A stretch of DNA of 11,172 nucleotides from Planctomycetota bacterium. Its GTDB lineage: Bacteria; Planctomycetota; Phycisphaerae; FEN-1346; JAACEH01. The notes beneath the pieces are model-generated. The model did not search any database, was not told the DNA's origin, and worked only from the letters and a program-made list of their open reading frames with translations. Shown one piece after another: positions 1 to 5,698 of the stretch (its first letter is position 1; each line of letters starts with the position of its first letter). The position numbers and the translations under genes were made by a program. The stretch spans positions 1 to 11,172 of the forward strand of contig JAFGPY010000080.1 in NCBI GenBank assembly GCA_016935955.1, in the 5' to 3' direction.

Positions 1-5
1 AAAGG

Positions 6-49
6 CAGGGCCGGGACGGCCCTGCGACGCACGGGCCGGAGGCCCGTGC
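6..49. repeat. Two tandem hairpins with GGA loops
   Basis: Two perfect dyads stand side by side. The first has 8-bp arms (CAGGGCCG at 6-13, CGGCCCTG at 17-24). The second has 9-bp arms (GCACGGGCC at 29-37, GGCCCGTGC at 41-49). Both have the loop GGA. Stems that begin CA and end TG recall the inner hairpins of the cloverleaf repeats at 3440-3736 and 8880-9259, but only a 2-bp outer stem (GG at 4-5, CC at 49-50) could close this pair. It may be a decayed or edge-truncated relative. Function unknown. Confidence 0.6.
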
Positions 50-50
50 C

Positions 51-67
51 ACGGTAAGGACCGTTTT
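51..67 (+). terminator. Weak terminator-like hairpin
   Basis: A 5-bp stem (ACGGT at 51-55, ACCGT at 60-64) with an AAGG loop runs into four T residues (64-67). It follows two stronger hairpins and could end a transcript entering from the left of the window. The stem is short and the T run minimal, so this is tentative. Confidence 0.22.
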
Positions 68-197
68 CAAACAGAGCCTAGAACGGCGGAGACGGCCGAT
101 TATCGCCAGTACGCCGCGCCGCGCGCCCTGTTCAACTACAGAGAGGCGGGGCGCTCGCCCTGCCGTGCCCAGGCACCTTATCCGGGAGGTTCGGACG

Positions 198-1406
198 ATG
201 AGACACTACGCTCTGGTGTGGGCGGCCGTTGTTGCCCTGGCGATGACAATCGTTGCGACTGCACGGGCCGACGAGGCCGGCGACAAGGAGCTTTACGCCA
301 CGTGGGCGACGGCCATGGACAAGCACCTGTCCGGCTGGACGCCGCACAAGGAGAAATGGGCCGAGGACCTCGGCTGGCACGAGGCGCCGATGCTTCGCGG
401 CCTGGCCCGCGGCTACGCCTGGAGCCGCGATGCCAAGTGGCTCAAGCCTCTTTGCGAGCACATCGACACGCTCTTCTCACGGCTGAAAGAGGAGCCGATC
501 GAGGGCGACCCGAGCGGCAAGGCCTATCCCGGCTGGGGCCACTCGATCACCGGCGAGGCCCTGGTGCTGGAACCGATCCTGGAGTTCATCGAGCTGGCCC
601 AGACCGACGAGACGATGCCCGCGGAGTATAAGGCCAAGGCGGCCGAGTATCTGAAGCGGATCGATCCGGTGATGATCACCAAATGGGCCGAGGCCGGTCG
701 CTGGGCCGACACGCACATGGATTGCGGCACGTTCATCGAGGGCATTTCGTTGCCGCACAACAAGAACGCCCACCTCGGCGCGATGCTGCTTGTGGCGGCA
801 CGGGTCACGCCGAGCCAAGAGCGGCGCGCCGACTACCTGGACAAGGCCGCGCGGCTCGCCCGGCGCTGGCGGAAGTTTCTGAAGGTCAGCGGCGACCATT
901 ACATCTGGCACTACTGGGATGCCGCCGGGCGATGGGACTTCAACGAGAAGGGCTCCAGCCGTCACTGGACCAGCCTGGAACATCGCGGCTATGCGGCGAG
1001 CGACACGGACTTCGCGGCGGCAGCCTACGACCACGGTCTGGTCTTCGACCGCCAGGACATGGAAATGCATTGCCGCACGTTCCTGAAGGAGATCTGGAAC
1101 GGCGACAAAGAGAATCCGAAGTACCGGGCCATGGGCTGGTTCAACGACAAGTACGTCGACTGTACGGTGCTGAGTGGCCTGGCGCGGTTTGACCCGACGA
1201 TCATGGAACTCTGGGGCAAGCAGATCCGCGAGATCGCCTCGGGTTGGGGCGGCATCGCGGCCGTGCCGGCCTGGCTACTGGCCCAGCGGCGCGGCATCAC
1301 GTTCGATCGCGGTCACGCGGCCAGTGGCGAGTTTCTGAAGAAGATGCTCGACGCCCGACCGGTCGAGCGGAAAGCCGATCCGGCGACCGACCCGATCGTG
1401 CGCTGA
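198..1406 (+). CDS. Secreted protein of unknown function, probable alpha/alpha toroid
   Basis: This 402-residue protein is not assigned to a named family. The ATG at 198 is chosen because GGGAGGT (184-190) lies 7 nt upstream and the protein then opens with a clean signal peptide (hydrophobic residues 5-20, ARA|DE cleavage after residue 24). The in-frame GTG at 165 would add a charged, non-signal stretch. The mature chain is mainly helical, with repeated aromatic- and histidine-rich helix ends: W113-G-H115, P-H187-N-K-N-A-H192, H234-Y-I-W-H238-Y-W, E261-H-R-G-Y265 and Y277-D-H279-G. That pattern resembles alpha/alpha-toroid polysaccharide lyases and glycoside hydrolases, with a possible active site in a central cleft. 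The fold is inferred, not demonstrated. The lipoprotein-esterase gene follows 136 nt downstream on the same strand, apparently with its own promoter. An extracytoplasmic role in glycan processing is an inference from fold and neighbours. Confidence 0.85.
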   Translation: MRHYALVWAAVVALAMTIVATARADEAGDKELYATWATAMDKHLSGWTPHKEKWAEDLGWHEAPMLRGLARGYAWSRDAKWLKPLCEHIDTLFSRLKEEPIEGDPSGKAYPGWGHSITGEALVLEPILEFIELAQTDETMPAEYKAKAAEYLKRIDPVMITKWAEAGRWADTHMDCGTFIEGISLPHNKNAHLGAMLLVAARVTPSQERRADYLDKAARLARRWRKFLKVSGDHYIWHYWDAAGRWDFNEKGSSRHWTSLEHRGYAASDTDFAAAAYDHGLVFDRQDMEMHCRTFLKEIWNGDKENPKYRAMGWFNDKYVDCTVLSGLARFDPTIMELWGKQIREIASGWGGIAAVPAWLLAQRRGITFDRGHAASGEFLKKMLDARPVERKADPATDPIVR

Positions 1407-1434
1407 CCGCGGCAGCACGACCGACCTTCTCCCC

Positions 1435-1473
1435 GGCGGCCCGCGACGTTTTACGTTTGCGTCGCGCGCCGCC
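1435..1473. other. Strong inverted repeat overlapping a promoter
   Basis: GGCGGC (1435-1440) plus CGCGACG (1442-1448) pair with CGTCGCG (1460-1466) plus GCCGCC (1468-1473). This gives 13 bp with one C/C mismatch and an 11-nt T-rich loop. It begins 29 nt after the stop of the upstream gene but no T run follows it. It also covers the -35 box of the proposed promoter at 1457-1485. It could be a factor-assisted terminator for the upstream gene, an operator for the downstream one, or both. Confidence 0.55.
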
Positions 1474-1485
1474 GACGGCCATAAT
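1457..1485 (+). promoter_or_regulatory. Candidate sigma70-type promoter for the lipoprotein esterase
   Basis: TTGCGT (1457-1462) is separated by 17 bp from CATAAT (1480-1485), a 5 of 6 match to TATAAT. Transcription would start near 1492, leaving a leader of about 50 nt before the GTG start at 1543. The -35 box lies inside the 3' arm of the inverted repeat at 1435-1473, so binding there or cruciform formation could affect initiation. Confidence 0.45.
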
Positions 1486-1542
1486 GAGCGACTTGATCTG
1501 CAGGGTGAGCCCGCAAGGGCACAGGGGAAGGGGACGTATGCC

Positions 1543-3387
1543 GTGTTGGCAAGCCGCTGTTCAATCTGGTTCCTCCTGGTGGCCGTCGTCGCGCTGATCG
1601 TTGCGGCGGTCGGTTGCGGGCAAGACGACGAGGGTCTTCGGCCCGAGGGGCCCAACCAGCCCAGTCGTCTGACGTTGTGGCAGGAGGCCGAGCGGCACGA
1701 CAATCCCGACCCGCAGCACGTGCGGTTTCCATTCCGCCGCCCTGCGGCCTCAGGCGGCGAGGCCCTCAATCCCGAGTCTGTGGATCATCCGGGCAAGAGT
1801 GTCCGCTATCCGATCACACTGGCCGAGGCCATCCCCGGCGCCCGCATGGTCATTCGCTACGCCCGCGAGAAGTGGGGCCAGACGATTCCCCCGGCCGAGT
1901 TCACCGTCACGGTGACCGGCGGCGGATGGTCCATTAGTCGCAAGGTGAGTCTCGGCGACACCGGCGGCTGGGGCCAGGAGCCTGGGCAGTGGCGGCTGCG
2001 GGGCGTACTGTTGGGCGATTTGCCGGCTGGACCGTGCGTCGTTGAACTGGCGGCGGCGAATCAGTATGCCAAGGTGCTTCTCGACGGATTCTGGATCGCG
2101 CCAACCACCCTGACGGTTACGGTCGACGAGACCAGCGGCCTCAGCCGCATTCTATGCACCCGCGATGGGTGGTTGGGTGTCGCGGCCGCCGACGCGGTGG
2201 TCAATCAACTCGCCGGCCAGCCGATCGAGGTCACGGCCCGATGCTTCGACGGTCGCAGGCCCGAGCTTGTCGGAGCGGTCGAGGGGGTGCAGCAGCCGCC
2301 CAGCCGCACAGGCTTGCCGTTGGGCAGCCTCGCTCCGGGCCAGAGCGTCGCCCTGGCGACCAACGGCAAAGATGTCACGGGCGATCGCAGTATCCGGACG
2401 ATCGATCTGAAGATGCCGAAGCTTGACGACGGCATCTACGTCCTGCGGCTGAAGAGCGTCTGTCCCCAGGGCGAGATGACGACCTCCGTGATGTTCTGGG
2501 GCGAACTGCTTACGGAATTGGACGCCATGGTGCAGCGGATCGAGCAGGCGCGGGAGCGGTTGGAGGCCCGCGGCGGCGCGGAGGCCGCACGATGCCTGGC
2601 CGACTTCGAGCATGCGGTCAAGTACCTGAAGAAGAACCGCGATCTGTTGTCGGACTACACGTTCGACATCGAGACGGTGATCCGCAACTCCCGCCGCGTG
2701 ATCGAGCAGTCGGGCGAAACCCTGCGGCGGCTTGACGCCGGGGAGGACCCCTACACGGGCCGCAGCGGCGACCTGCGGCGAGCGCTGCGCGTCGGCGACA
2801 AGCTCGTGCCTTACCGCGTAGTCGTACCCGAGAACTACGAGCAGGTCGAGAAGCTGCCGCTGGCCATCCTGGTCCATGGGGCCGGGGAGAGCGAGGACAT
2901 CTGGCTCGACATGGGCGACAGTGTGGTGGCTCGCGAGGCGGCGCGCCGCGGTTACCTGGTCATCTCGCCGCGCCGGCTGGCCGAGGACGAGAACTACACG
3001 ATCCTGTCGGATTTCCTGGCGCAGGTCGTCAAGGAGTACCCCAGGATCGATCTCGATCGCGTTTTCCTGGGCGGCCACTCGCGCGGCGGATTCGCTTCCT
3101 GGGAACTTGCCGCGAGGGACCCCACACGCTTCCGGGCCATCGCCTGCGTCAGCGGCGTGACCGACGCGCAACTGGCCGCGCGGCTCAAGGGCGTGCCGGT
3201 GCTGCTCATTCACGGCGAGAAGGACACCACCGTCCCGGCCCAGGTCACCCGCGATGCCGCCGCGGAACTCAAGCGTCTGGGCTTCGACTGTGAACTGCAC
3301 CTGTTCCCCGACAAGGGTCACGAACTGCGCAACCATGCCGACGAGTACGTCAAGCTGATCTTCGACTCCTTCGACCGCTACCGCTGA
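1543..3387 (+). CDS. Lipoprotein with C-terminal alpha/beta-hydrolase (serine esterase-like)
   Basis: This 614-residue exported protein probably cleaves an ester, perhaps acyl groups on a glycan. The GTG start follows the purine-rich AGGGGAAGGGG (about 1523-1533). Residues 8-24 are hydrophobic and end in A-V-G-C25, a lipobox, so a lipid anchor is likely. Residues about 43-187 look like a jelly-roll, carbohydrate-binding-like domain ending V-L-L-D-G-F-W-I. Residues about 188-322 look Ig-like. Residues about 329-398 are charged and probably coiled coil. The hydrolase spans about 410-614: oxyanion-hole H445-G, nucleophile motif G-H-S513-R-G-G, then D561 in HGEKDTTVP and H593 in KGHEL, a complete Ser-Asp-His triad. 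This resembles LpqC/feruloyl-esterase-like and poly(3-hydroxybutyrate)-depolymerase-like enzymes, but the substrate cannot be read from sequence. A prolyl-oligopeptidase-like peptidase is the main alternative. It converges with the mrp gene across a repeat-filled spacer. Confidence 0.88.
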   Translation: MLASRCSIWFLLVAVVALIVAAVGCGQDDEGLRPEGPNQPSRLTLWQEAERHDNPDPQHVRFPFRRPAASGGEALNPESVDHPGKSVRYPITLAEAIPGARMVIRYAREKWGQTIPPAEFTVTVTGGGWSISRKVSLGDTGGWGQEPGQWRLRGVLLGDLPAGPCVVELAAANQYAKVLLDGFWIAPTTLTVTVDETSGLSRILCTRDGWLGVAAADAVVNQLAGQPIEVTARCFDGRRPELVGAVEGVQQPPSRTGLPLGSLAPGQSVALATNGKDVTGDRSIRTIDLKMPKLDDGIYVLRLKSVCPQGEMTTSVMFWGELLTELDAMVQRIEQARERLEARGGAEAARCLADFEHAVKYLKKNRDLLSDYTFDIETVIRNSRRVIEQSGETLRRLDAGEDPYTGRSGDLRRALRVGDKLVPYRVVVPENYEQVEKLPLAILVHGAGESEDIWLDMGDSVVAREAARRGYLVISPRRLAEDENYTILSDFLAQVVKEYPRIDLDRVFLGGHSRGGFASWELAARDPTRFRAIACVSGVTDAQLAARLKGVPVLLIHGEKDTTVPAQVTRDAAAELKRLGFDCELHLFPDKGHELRNHADEYVKLIFDSFDRYR

Positions 3388-3439
3388 GCGCGGGCGGGTT
3401 TTTCCCCCGACACGACGCAGGCATAGTATCCCACAGTCT

Positions 3440-3511
3440 GGTGCCATGGCCGCTTGCGGCCATGCGAACCGTGAACAATGCTCGGCATGCCTGCGGGGCA
3501 GGCATGGCACC
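3440..3511. repeat. Cloverleaf repeat, copy 1
   Basis: The outer stem GGTGCC (3440-3445) pairs with GGCACC (3506-3511) and encloses two perfect 9-bp hairpins. The first is CATGGCCGC/GCGGCCATG (3445-3464, 2-nt loop). The second is CATGCCTGC/GCAGGCATG (3486-3506, GGG loop). A 21-nt linker separates them. The three helices meet almost without unpaired bases at the outer stem. The element lies just downstream of the esterase gene. It is not a tRNA: arm lengths, loops and 3' end do not match. Confidence 0.7.
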
Positions 3512-3521
3512 CGGGATGTCG

Positions 3522-3544
3522 GGTGGGTGCTCGTACCCACGCGG
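3522..3544. repeat. 23-bp hairpin repeat, copy 1 of 3
   Basis: A 23-bp unit beginning GGTGGGTGC and ending ACCCACGCGG. It matches the copies at 8847-8869 and 9315-9337 at 21 of 23 positions. One of the two changes is in the loop. The other turns a G-C pair of the 8-bp stem into G-T, which still pairs as G-U in RNA. Confidence 0.7.
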
Positions 3545-3552
3545 AGAGCAAA

Positions 3553-3622
3553 GGGTGTCATGCTTGGAGCTTGCAGAAGCATGCGAAGGGATCATGGCCA
3601 CGCGAGCGTGGCCATGCCACCC
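3553..3622. repeat. Cloverleaf repeat, copy 2 (partly decayed)
   Basis: The outer stem GGGTG (3553-3557) pairs with CACCC (3618-3622). Hairpin 1 is CATGCTT/AAGCATG (3559-3583) with an enlarged 11-nt loop. Hairpin 2 is the perfect 11-bp dyad CATGGCCACGC/GCGTGGCCATG (3593-3616). The linker is 9 nt. It is the clear homologue of the copy at 8880-8948, and its second hairpin is identical to that copy's. The first hairpin has lost several pairs. Confidence 0.65.
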
Positions 3623-3639
3623 CTCCTAACAGAATGAGG

Positions 3640-3736
3640 GGTGCCACTTTGGAGGGCGCAGCCCCAAAGTGTGCTGCAGTGCCGGGAACCGCACACCTTG
3701 GCGCCGTATTCGCCGAGGCTCCAAGGTGTGGCAACC
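3640..3736. repeat. Cloverleaf repeat, copy 3 (inserted unit)
   Basis: The outer stem GGTGCC (3640-3645) pairs with GGCAACC (3730-3736), with one bulged A. Hairpin 1 is CACTTTGG (3645-3652) with CCAAAGTG (3664-3671). Hairpin 2 is CACACCTTGG (3692-3701) with CCAAGGTGTG (3721-3730). A 20-nt linker separates them. The stem sequences differ from all other copies but the architecture is kept. The 114-bp stretch 3623-3736 that holds this element is absent from the related block at 8847-9046, which is otherwise continuous. Confidence 0.65.
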
Positions 3737-3834
3737 GGCCTGACGGGAAGTCGTCGTAGGGGTCGCCCGTGAGCGACCCTGGACGGCGGGCGGCTCGCGA
3801 GCTGCCCCTACACGAGCATCGACGTGGCCATGCC
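3737..3834. repeat. 98-bp duplicated block with GTAGGGG/CCCCTAC dyad, copy 1
   Basis: This block matches 8949-9046 at 91 of 98 positions by hand alignment. Inside it, 3756-3811 is bounded by GTAGGGG and CCCCTAC. It contains a GGGTCGC/GCGACCC hairpin and a second GC-rich dyad around GGCTCGCGAG. It sits 35 nt from the end of the convergent mrp gene, where it could act as a barrier or terminator for either strand. No coding content is seen in this spacer (3388-3868). Confidence 0.72.
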
Positions 3835-3868
3835 GTCCGACTTAGTCTTGTGTGCGGTTCGCGTCCGC

Positions 3869-4966
3869 TCAGCTCTTGCGCGTGCCGAGGATTTGCGGCG
3901 CTGGCTTGGTGGCCAGGCGGACCGAAATCTGGCCGGCTAGGTTAGCGGCCAGGCGGGCGATGGCCTCTGCGGCCGCGGCGTCAGTATCGAGCACCCGATC
4001 GGGTCGTCCGTCGTCACCCGAGGCGCGAATCGATAGGTTCAGCGGCAGGTCGCCCAGATACGGTGCGCCGATCTCGGCGGCGGCCTTCTCGACGGTGCCG
4101 CGGCCGAACAGTTCGGTCGCCTTGCCGCAATGCGGGCACGTGAAGCTCGACATGTTCTCGACCAGGCCGAGGATCTCGATCTCGGTGCTGCGGTAGAGGG
4201 CGGCCGCCTTGACGGCGTCCTGGAGGGCCACCTGCTGCGGCGTCGAGACGATGACGGCCCCGGTCAAGGGCACAAGCTGCACCAGCGACAGGTGCACGTC
4301 GCCGGTGCCCGGCGGCAGGTCGACGACCAGGTAGTCCAACTCGCCCCAATCGGTGTCGGTGAGCAGTTGCTGGAGGGCCTTGTGAATGAGCGGGCCGCGC
4401 CAGGCGAGAGCCTTGTCGGGATCGATCAGCAGACCGATGCTCATCATGGCCAGCCCGCAGGCCGCCACCGGCTGCAAGCGGCCGTCGATCACGTCGGGCT
4501 GACAGTCGGCCACGCCGAGCATCCGCGGAATGCTCGGCCCGTAGAGATCGGCGTCGAGCAGGCCGACGCGGGCACCTTGCCGCGCGAGCGACAGGGCCGC
4601 GTAGACGGCCACCGTGCTCTTGCCGACGCCGCCTTTGCCGGCTCCGACGGCGATGATGTTCTTGACCTGCGGCAGGGGAGTCTCCTCCTCGCCGGCGCCG
4701 GCGGCCTCGCCGGTCGCGCTGCGGACGCGGCTCGTGACGCGGATGTCCACGCGCTCGACGCCGGGCACGGTCGCCAGGGCGGCGCGGATGTCGTCCTGCA
4801 TCTTGCGTTTCATCGGGCAGGCCGGGGTGGTCAGTTCCAGGGTCAGGCTGACGCGGTCGCCCTCGGCTTGGAGGTCCTTGATCATCCCCAGTGAGACGAG
4901 GTCCTGGCCCAGTTCCGGATCGTTGACGACCGAGAGGGCCTTCAGCAATTCTTCCTTCGACGGCAT
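3869..4966 (-). CDS. mrp: Mrp/ApbC/NBP35-family iron-sulfur carrier ATPase
   Basis: A 365-residue cytoplasmic P-loop ATPase of the family that binds Fe-S clusters and passes them to apoproteins. The N-terminal MIP18/DUF59 domain (about 4-80) shows N-D-P-E-L-G and the T-P-A-C50-P motif. An acidic linker (about 84-98) follows. The ATPase domain carries the deviant Walker A motif G110-K-G-G-V-G-K116-S117, L-D-A-D-L-Y-G-P at about 137-144, and D-L-P-P-G-T-G-D at about 216-223. The C277-P-H-C280 pair is the family's cluster-binding motif. Length and domain order are normal. The ATG at 4966 has a GGAAGGG-type ribosome site about 9 nt upstream. It lies 46 nt downstream of a small membrane-protein gene on the same strand, and the two probably share a transcript. 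No obvious terminator follows, only the repeat block. The assignment is firm. Which Fe-S clients it serves is unknown. Confidence 0.96.
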   Translation of the reverse strand: MPSKEELLKALSVVNDPELGQDLVSLGMIKDLQAEGDRVSLTLELTTPACPMKRKMQDDIRAALATVPGVERVDIRVTSRVRSATGEAAGAGEEETPLPQVKNIIAVGAGKGGVGKSTVAVYAALSLARQGARVGLLDADLYGPSIPRMLGVADCQPDVIDGRLQPVAACGLAMMSIGLLIDPDKALAWRGPLIHKALQQLLTDTDWGELDYLVVDLPPGTGDVHLSLVQLVPLTGAVIVSTPQQVALQDAVKAAALYRSTEIEILGLVENMSSFTCPHCGKATELFGRGTVEKAAAEIGAPYLGDLPLNLSIRASGDDGRPDRVLDTDAAAAEAIARLAANLAGQISVRLATKPAPQILGTRKS

Positions 4967-5012
4967 GACTTGACTACCCTTCCATTGGACTGCGGTGATC
5001 GTATGTTGCCGC

Positions 5013-5354
5013 TCACGGCGTCGGTGCCGAGGCGGGAGGCTTCGGTGCGGCCGGCATCCACGCGGGCGGCGCGCCCCCGCCGGCTGCGGACCGCAACCGG
5101 TCCAACTCCTCCAGCACCGGCCAGCGGGAGAAGGCCATGTAGATCAGGATGGCGATCCAAGCCAGAGGCAGCAGAACCAGGAAGCCCAGGGCCCAGTGGT
5201 GGCCCATCTTCTGGAACAGCTTGCAGAAGATGACCAGGAGAAGGATCGTCATAGCCAGAGAAATGATGGACAGGATCGAGGCAATCGCCAGGATCATGGG
5301 CATCAGGGCATCGACGACTCGCTGCACTTCCTCGGGGCTGGGTCCGGAATGCAT
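5013..5354 (-). CDS. Small two-helix membrane protein, hypothetical
   Basis: A 113-residue protein not recognised as a named family. The ATG at 5354 is chosen because AAAGGAGGG (plus-strand 5361-5369) lies 6 nt upstream. The alternative GTG at 5372 would place that ribosome site inside the coding region. Residues 1-15 are polar (E-E-V-Q-R). Two hydrophobic segments span about 18-43 and 54-75, joined by a short K-x-x-Q-K-M-G-H-H loop. The C-terminal third (about 86-113) is rich in alanine, glycine and proline and probably disordered. By the positive-inside rule the short loop (K45, K49, H52, H53) should face the cytoplasm, putting both ends outside, though R77 weakens this. It is the first gene of a probable two-gene unit with mrp (46-nt gap), reading from the promoter near 5442-5471. 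A functional link with Mrp is not shown. Confidence 0.82.
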   Translation of the reverse strand: MHSGPSPEEVQRVVDALMPMILAIASILSIISLAMTILLLVIFCKLFQKMGHHWALGFLVLLPLAWIAILIYMAFSRWPVLEELDRLRSAAGGGAPPAWMPAAPKPPASAPTP

Positions 5355-5360
5355 GGGCGG

Positions 5361-5369
5361 CCCTCCTTT
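5361..5369 (-). promoter_or_regulatory. Strong Shine-Dalgarno that fixes the start of the small membrane protein
   Basis: Read on the minus strand, this is AAAGGAGGG, a near-perfect complement to the 16S rRNA 3' end. It is followed by GCCGCC and ATG, a 6-nt spacing. It rules out the upstream GTG at 5372 as the start. Confidence 0.85.
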
Positions 5370-5441
5370 CACGCTTGGCCGTCGGCGCGTTCCGTGACGG
5401 CCGTTCCTTGTCGGTCGCTGCGACGGCTTTCAGTGACGCAC

Positions 5442-5471
5442 AGTATACGGGACCGCGTGGGCCGAAGGCAA
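5442..5471 (-). promoter_or_regulatory. Candidate sigma70-type promoter for the membrane protein and mrp
   Basis: On the minus strand, TTGCCT (plus-strand 5466-5471) and TATACT (5442-5447, 5 of 6 to consensus) are separated by 18 bp. Transcription would start near 5435, giving a leader of about 80 nt to the ATG at 5354. The site sits in the divergent spacer, well away from the 11-bp tandem array on the other gene's side. Confidence 0.5.
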
Positions 5472-5548
5472 GCCACAGGGCTGCCGCCGCGACGCATGGC
5501 CGAGGTTTTTCGGCGACACGGCGGCACCGGTGGGGGGTTGAAGCCAAT

Positions 5549-5658
5549 AGGATGGAACTCGGATGAGATCGGGATGGCGCCGAGATCGTGCCAGGATAGT
5601 GCTGGAATGGCGCTGGGATGGCGCCGGGATGGTGCTGAGATGGCCCTGGAATGGGCCG
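5549..5658. repeat. 11-bp tandem array upstream of the lyase gene
   Basis: Ten consecutive 11-bp units fit a consensus of GGGATGGCGCT. Units beginning at 5571, 5604, 5615 and 5626 have one mismatch each, 5637 has two, and the outer units, especially the one at 5560, are more degenerate. The period is not a multiple of three, which argues against a coding repeat, and it is close to one DNA helical turn. The array ends 40 nt before the start codon of the lyase gene, within the divergent spacer 5355-5698. It could be a phased protein-binding array, a bend, or an unstable microsatellite. Confidence 0.75.
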
Positions 5659-5698
5659 CGCATGTCATGGATTTTCCACTGTAACTGAAAGGTAAACG

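Noticed and set aside
165..197. GTG at 165 as start of the first gene
   Set aside because: It would put an Arg-rich stretch before the signal peptide, and the ATG at 198 has the well-placed ribosome site.
1538..1597. ATG at 1538 opening a 19-codon frame over the esterase start
   Set aside because: It ends quickly and encodes no lipoprotein signal. The GTG at 1543 gives the signal peptide and lipobox. A regulatory upstream frame cannot be excluded but nothing supports it.
3381..3405. Rho-independent terminator after the esterase gene
   Set aside because: A TTTTT run is present at 3399-3403, but the only stem in front is about 4 bp and overlaps the stop codon.
2152..3582. Long minus-strand open frame opposite the esterase gene
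   Set aside because: It is an antisense shadow of a GC-rich gene, with no family motifs and a His/Arg/Ala-rich composition. The same holds for frames opposite the lyase (6824-8266, 5738-6760) and the GH106-like gene (9470-11056).
3441..3759. Short open frames on the plus strand in the first repeat block
   Set aside because: They run through the cloverleaf hairpins, lack ribosome sites, and their peptides only reflect translated repeats. The same applies to 8654-8971 and to minus-strand frames at 8779-9150 and 9020-9367.
5549..5658. CRISPR array
   Set aside because: The 11-bp units are directly adjacent without spacers. No spaced repeats of CRISPR size occur anywhere in the window.
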